Assembly (NCBI GenBank): GCA_963823245.1
Contig: CAWGKQ010000008.1
Location: 744,001 to 808,000, forward strand
Source of the DNA: JAWVFM01 sp963823245
GTDB taxonomy: Bacteria; Actinomycetota; Thermoleophilia; Solirubrobacterales; 70-9
DNA length: 64,000 nucleotides
Direction of reading: 5' to 3'
Numbering within the stretch: the first letter of the stretch is position 1; each line of letters starts with the position of its first letter. The notes under the pieces are model-generated. The model did no database searches and was not told the DNA's origin. It worked only from the letters and a program-made list of their open reading frames with translations. Positions 60,952 through 64,000 of the stretch are shown here, piece after piece. A program made the translations under genes and the position numbers.

Positions 60952-61638
60952 CTAGGGCGAGGGAACGGTGAGGCGAACGTCGTCGACTCGCCCGGACACC
61001 CCGACGGAGTTGGCTTTGTTGGCTCCGACGAAGACCTCGGCTTTGCGGCCCGTCACGCCCTTCGCGTCAGCGTCGTTGGCGGACGCGACCTGTTTCCCGT
61101 TCACGATCGCGGTGACCTTGCTGCCGGTGGCCTGGAGGCGGATGTCGTTCCACTTGTTGAGGCCCTTGATCTTCGGGTTCTTGCCGCCGACGTTGAACCC
61201 CTTCCCGCTCGGGAGGCGCCGCAGCGCGAATTGATGGCGTGTCGGCAGGACGCGCAATGTGTAACCCGTGCCGCCGCCGTAGCGGACCGCCACGCCCAGG
61301 AATGCCTTCTTCCGCAGGCTCTTCGGGGTCTGCTGGCCGAGCTTCACCCGCGCGTGGAGCGCGTGGTCGGGCTGCGGCTTATCGCCCTCGAGCGGCAGCC
61401 GGTACCCGCAGATGTCCTTGCCCGTGACCTTGATCAGCAGGCTTCCCCTGCGAACGTGGCGCGAGCAGTTCGCGGCCTTGCCCTCGAAGTGGTGGAGCTC
61501 GTTTCCGAGGCGGGGCGAGGCGAGCGAGTTCGAATAGACGATCACGGCGCCGAGCGCAACGGCCGCGTAGGCGGACATGGCAAGCGCGAGCGCGCCCAGG
61601 GCGGCCGCCAGCACGCGTGTATGTGCGCGATTCCTCAT
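60952..61638 (-). CDS. secreted beta-sandwich (LamG/DUF1080-like) protein
   Basis: About 228 residues. The ATG at 61638 gives a signal peptide (LAAALGALALAMSAYAAVAL). It is followed by FEGKAANCSRHVRRGSLLIK, then VAVRYGGGTGYTLRVLPTRH, KGLNKWNDIRLQATGSKVTA and VGVSGRVDDVRLTVPSP. Alternating strands with a WNDIR motif resemble the concanavalin-like domains of the 3-keto-disaccharide hydrolase/LamG families, which bind sugars. No catalytic residues are obvious. It is likely exported. The MBL-fold gene lies about 60 bp upstream on the same strand. Confidence 0.65.
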   Translation of the reverse strand: MRNRAHTRVLAAALGALALAMSAYAAVALGAVIVYSNSLASPRLGNELHHFEGKAANCSRHVRRGSLLIKVTGKDICGYRLPLEGDKPQPDHALHARVKLGQQTPKSLRKKAFLGVAVRYGGGTGYTLRVLPTRHQFALRRLPSGKGFNVGGKNPKIKGLNKWNDIRLQATGSKVTAIVNGKQVASANDADAKGVTGRKAEVFVGANKANSVGVSGRVDDVRLTVPSP

Positions 61639-61699
61639 CTCGGGAAGCCTGGAGAGTAGTGGGTGTAACCCGCCCCGGCGCGAAAAGGAGCGGCGCCCG

Positions 61700-62548
61700 T
61701 TATGAGGCTTGCGCGGCGCTCCCGGCCTCCGCCCGCTTGCGCCAATAGCGCTCGAGCCCCAGCCATTGCAATTCCAAGGGGGCTGCCTGGCGAGCTCGCG
61801 TCGCGACGTCCTCGCCGACCGCGTCGAGGTCAGAGGAGCTGGCCTGAAGGAAATCCTCGCGGTCGCCGGCCCTCGACCGCTCACCCGCGCGGCGCACGGC
61901 CTCGCGGGCGGCTTCGAGTCCCGCTTCCGCGTCGGTGGCGCCGAAATGCGTCATTCGAAGCCTCTCGGGCCGGCGGCCCGCCACCACGTCGAGCGAGCGC
62001 TGCCAGGCCTCGAGGTCGACGTCCGGGGGCGGCGTCGGCGCGATCGTCGGCCCGTCCGGCGGGATGCGCACCCCCGCGACGTCACCGACGAACGCGTCGC
62101 CGGTGACCCGGTCGAAGTAGGCGACGTGGTGGCTTGCGTGCCCGGGCGTGTAGACCACGTCGAGGGCCGCAACCCGCTCGCCTCCCGTCACCGCCGTGAT
62201 CCGCTCCTCCGGGACCGGCGCCACCTCACCCCAGAGTCGCTCCATGTCATCGCCGTAGAGGCGCTCGGCGCTTCGCAGCAGCTTCGAGGGGTCGACGAGG
62301 TGCGGCGCGCCGACCTCGTGCACATAGACGCGGAGCCGGGGAAACCGCCGGGCGAGGACGCCGCTGGCCCCTGCGTGGTCGAGATGGATATGGGTCAGGA
62401 GCAGCGCCCGGGGCTCCGCTTCGAGCCCGTCGAGAAGCGTCTCGACGCAGGAGGCCGGGCCGGGATCGACGATGAGGCCCCCGGCGAGCTCGTGCGCCGC
62501 GATCACGCGGTCGTTGCCAAGATGCAGGAGGTCGATGAGACGCGTCAC
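61700..62548 (-). CDS. metallo-beta-lactamase-fold hydrolase
   Basis: The GTG at 62548 gives 282 residues with the metal-binding motif LLLTHIHLDHAGASGVLAR (H-x-H-x-D-H), a His in VVYTPGHASHHVAYFDR, and the later Asp in DAFVGDVAGVRIPPDG. It resembles MBL hydrolases of the glyoxalase-II/AttM-like group; substrate unknown. An upstream reading to 62698 exists but lacks support. Its start overlaps that of the divergent lipoprotein gene by 14 bp, so one of the two start choices is probably off. Confidence 0.82.
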   Translation of the reverse strand: MTRLIDLLHLGNDRVIAAHELAGGLIVDPGPASCVETLLDGLEAEPRALLLTHIHLDHAGASGVLARRFPRLRVYVHEVGAPHLVDPSKLLRSAERLYGDDMERLWGEVAPVPEERITAVTGGERVAALDVVYTPGHASHHVAYFDRVTGDAFVGDVAGVRIPPDGPTIAPTPPPDVDLEAWQRSLDVVAGRRPERLRMTHFGATDAEAGLEAAREAVRRAGERSRAGDREDFLQASSSDLDAVGEDVATRARQAAPLELQWLGLERYWRKRAEAGSAAQAS

Positions 62549-62927
62549 GAAGGCAAACCTACCCGCGGTGGCCCTCCTCCTCGCATGCGCGCTCGCCGGC
62601 TGCGGCGGCGGCAGCTCGTCGACGAGCCCCACGGCCTCGGGCAACCTCGAAGCGCGCCTCAGTCCCCTGTTCGGATCGGTCCAGCGCGATACGGCCACTT
62701 CGGTCGTCGTGCACGCCGACGGCGCGCGCTATCTGGTGAAGCAGTACGAGTCGCCGTCGACGGCTACGGCGGTCCTGGCCCACATCAAGGCGCTGCAGAA
62801 GCTGACGCACAAGCCCGTGCTGATAGCCACCAAGGGCTCGTACGGCGTCTACGCCACCACCGGCGGCACCGCTCCGTTCACGCCGGCGCAACGCCGCGAC
62901 TTCCACCGGCTCACCGACGCGCTCTGA
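62535..62927 (+). CDS. small lipoprotein of unknown function
   Basis: The ATG at 62535 gives 130 residues starting MRRVTKANLPAVALLLACAL with lipobox AGCGGG. A Ser/Thr-rich linker follows, then SVVVHADGARYLVKQYESPS and THKPVLIATKGSYGVYATTG. The mature part is short and mixed alpha/beta, with no family recognised. It probably anchors at the outer face of the membrane. It precedes the mutase gene by 15 bp, so the two could be co-transcribed. Confidence 0.65.
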   Translation: MRRVTKANLPAVALLLACALAGCGGGSSSTSPTASGNLEARLSPLFGSVQRDTATSVVVHADGARYLVKQYESPSTATAVLAHIKALQKLTHKPVLIATKGSYGVYATTGGTAPFTPAQRRDFHRLTDAL

Positions 62928-62942
62928 ACCTACAATCAACCC

Positions 62943-64000
62943 GTGAGCGATTACCGCCTCGCCGAGCCGGATCGCCCCTGGGTCATGCGCACGTATGCGG
63001 GGCATTCCGACGCCCGCCGCTCGAACGAGCTCTACCGGCGCAACCTCGCCAAGGGGCAGACGGGCCTTTCGGTCGCCTTCGACCTGCCGACCCAGACCGG
63101 CTACGACCCCAATCACCCCCTCGCCAAGGGCGAGGTCGGGAAGGTGGGTGTCTCGGTCGTCCACAAGGGCGACATGCACGCGCTGTTCGACGGCATCCCG
63201 CTCGACGAGATGAACACGTCGATGACCATCAACGCGACGGCCGCCTGGCTCCTGGGCCTCTACGCGACGGTCGCCGAGGAGAACGGGGTCGAGCGAGCCA
63301 AGCTCAAGGGAACGACCCAGAACGACATCATCAAGGAATACCTCTCCCGCGGCACCTACGCGTTCCCGCCCGGGCCGTCGCTGCGCCTCATCGCCGACAC
63401 AGTCGCCTTCGCGGTCAACGAGATCCCGAGCTGGAACCCCACCAACGTCTGCAGCTACCACCTCCAGGAGGCTGGAGCGACCCCGGTTCAGGAGATCGCC
63501 TACGCGCTGTCCACTGCGATCGCGGTCCTCGACGAGGTGAAGGCGCGGGGGCAGGTGTCGGAGGCCGACTTCCCCAAGGTCTTCGGGCGCATCTCCTTCT
63601 TCGTCAACGCGGGCGTCCGCTTCATCGAGGAGCACGCGAAGCTCCGGGCGATGGCCGAGATCTGGGAGTCACTCGGCCGCGAGCGCTACGGCGTCACCGA
63701 CCCCAAGCTCCTGCGGATGCGCTACGGCGTGCAGGTCAACTCGCTCGGGCTCACCGAGTCCCAGCCCGAGAACAACGTGCCGCGGATCGCGCTCGAGGCG
63801 CTCGCCGTGACCATGGGGCGCAACGCCCGCGCCCGCGCCGTCCAGCTTCCCGCATGGAACGAGGCCCTCGGCCTCCCCCGCCCGTGGGACCAGCAGTGGA
63901 GCCTGCGGATCCAGCAGATCCTCGCCTTCGAGACCGACATCCTCGACTACCCGGACATCTTCGAGGGGTCGAAGGTGATGGACGGCCTGGTCGCCGAGCT
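62943..64000 (+). CDS. MeaA/ethylmalonyl-CoA mutase-type acyl-CoA mutase (5' part; runs off right edge)
   Basis: The GTG at 62943 gives the start SDYRLAEPDRPWVMRTYAGH. The family core LYRRNLAKGQTGLSVAFDLP, QTGYDPNHPLAKGEVGKVGV and GTTQNDIIKEYLSRGTYAFP, then NPTNVCSYHLQEAGATPVQE and GLPRPWDQQWSLRIQQILAF match coenzyme-B12-dependent MeaA/ethylmalonyl-CoA mutases more than classic MutB (by memory). The substrate-binding half is present; the B12-binding domain would lie outside. Together with ccr this completes a rare pair of the ethylmalonyl-CoA route. Confidence 0.88.
   Translation, partial: MSDYRLAEPDRPWVMRTYAGHSDARRSNELYRRNLAKGQTGLSVAFDLPTQTGYDPNHPLAKGEVGKVGVSVVHKGDMHALFDGIPLDEMNTSMTINATAAWLLGLYATVAEENGVERAKLKGTTQNDIIKEYLSRGTYAFPPGPSLRLIADTVAFAVNEIPSWNPTNVCSYHLQEAGATPVQEIAYALSTAIAVLDEVKARGQVSEADFPKVFGRISFFVNAGVRFIEEHAKLRAMAEIWESLGRERYGVTDPKLLRMRYGVQVNSLGLTESQPENNVPRIALEALAVTMGRNARARAVQLPAWNEALGLPRPWDQQWSLRIQQILAFETDILDYPDIFEGSKVMDGLVAE

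Noticed and set aside
1..64000. CRISPR array, prophage or insertion sequence
   Set aside because: No regularly spaced direct repeats, no phage structural genes, integrase or transposase seen in any frame. The only inverted-repeat-bounded gene is the DUF559-type module, which lacks a transposase.

Overview
This 64 kb window is high-GC and gene-dense. It reads as a chromosomal stretch of a soil-type high-GC actinobacterium, most likely class Thermoleophilia (Solirubrobacterales-like). That placement is an inference from several features: a coenzyme F420 gene set including a fused FbiC, many GTG starts, 4-bp ATGA/GTGA gene overlaps, a DivIVA-domain protein, an actinobacterial-type c-di-AMP riboswitch, acyl-CoA carboxylase and ethylmalonyl-CoA-type enzymes, and the style of the small secreted and lipoprotein genes. 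No rRNA, phage, CRISPR array or transposase was seen.

Layout. (1) 0-8 kb: a truncated SigZ-like sigma factor gene overlapped by a Cys-rich ORF, a collagen-like fragment, then a divergent arsenic island. On the minus strand are arsR and arsM. On the plus strand are a two-domain arsC, acr3, a small Cys-rich protein, the GAPDH/arsJ pair and an NAD(P)H oxidoreductase. Together these could methylate arsenic, reduce arsenate and export arsenite, and make and export 1-arseno-3-phosphoglycerate. (2) 8-17 kb: an Nramp remnant, a CorA-type transporter, small membrane proteins, rocD, an MFS pump, two broken CAP-domain secreted proteins, an SRAP protein, and four clear tRNAs (Pro, Gly, two Leu) plus a degenerate tRNA-like element. 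(3) 17-29 kb: M28 peptidase, acetoacetyl-CoA synthetase, a c-di-AMP riboswitch leading into a 43-residue membrane peptide and a ferritin-like protein, an ECF sigma factor with its YCII partner, the MTA phosphorylase/deaminase pair, PAP2, acyl-CoA carboxylase beta, DivIVA and hydroxybutyryl-CoA dehydrogenase.

(4) 29.5-35.6 kb: four tandem, translationally coupled, secreted Cys-type sulfatases downstream of a 48-bp nested palindrome. (5) 35.6-38 kb: a catabolic operon of SDR, hotdog thioesterase, HMG-CoA lyase and SnoaL-like protein. (6) 38-46.5 kb: F420 genes (F420:NADPH reductase, cofD, cofC, cofE and fbiC), interrupted by a cupin, an alcohol dehydrogenase and a decayed DUF559-type gene flanked by an inverted repeat. 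(7) 46.6-55.7 kb: a giant cyclase/ATPase/TPR regulator, aquaporin, pyrophosphatase, an orphan NMT1-like binding protein, and mntR-mntH with a DtxR-type operator, next to ygfZ. (8) 55.7-64 kb: a coiled-coil DUF2130-like protein, crotonyl-CoA carboxylase/reductase, LysR, ClpS-like, secreted and MBL-fold proteins, and the start of a MeaA/ethylmalonyl-CoA mutase-type gene running off the right edge.

Caveat on gene integrity. At least a dozen otherwise conserved genes carry single-base frameshifts (hbd, sulfatases 1 and 2, cofE, fbiC, ccr and others). Where the reading can be reconstructed, most are one-base insertions. This pattern suggests residual sequencing error rather than natural decay for most of them, so they are annotated as frameshifted genes. 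Only the CAP pair, the Nramp remnant and the DUF559 gene look like plausible real pseudogenes. Much of the central metabolism here (Ccr, MeaA-type mutase, PccB, Hbd, AacS, HMG-CoA lyase) fits acetyl-CoA assimilation through an ethylmalonyl-CoA-like route plus ketone-body or branched-chain acid use.
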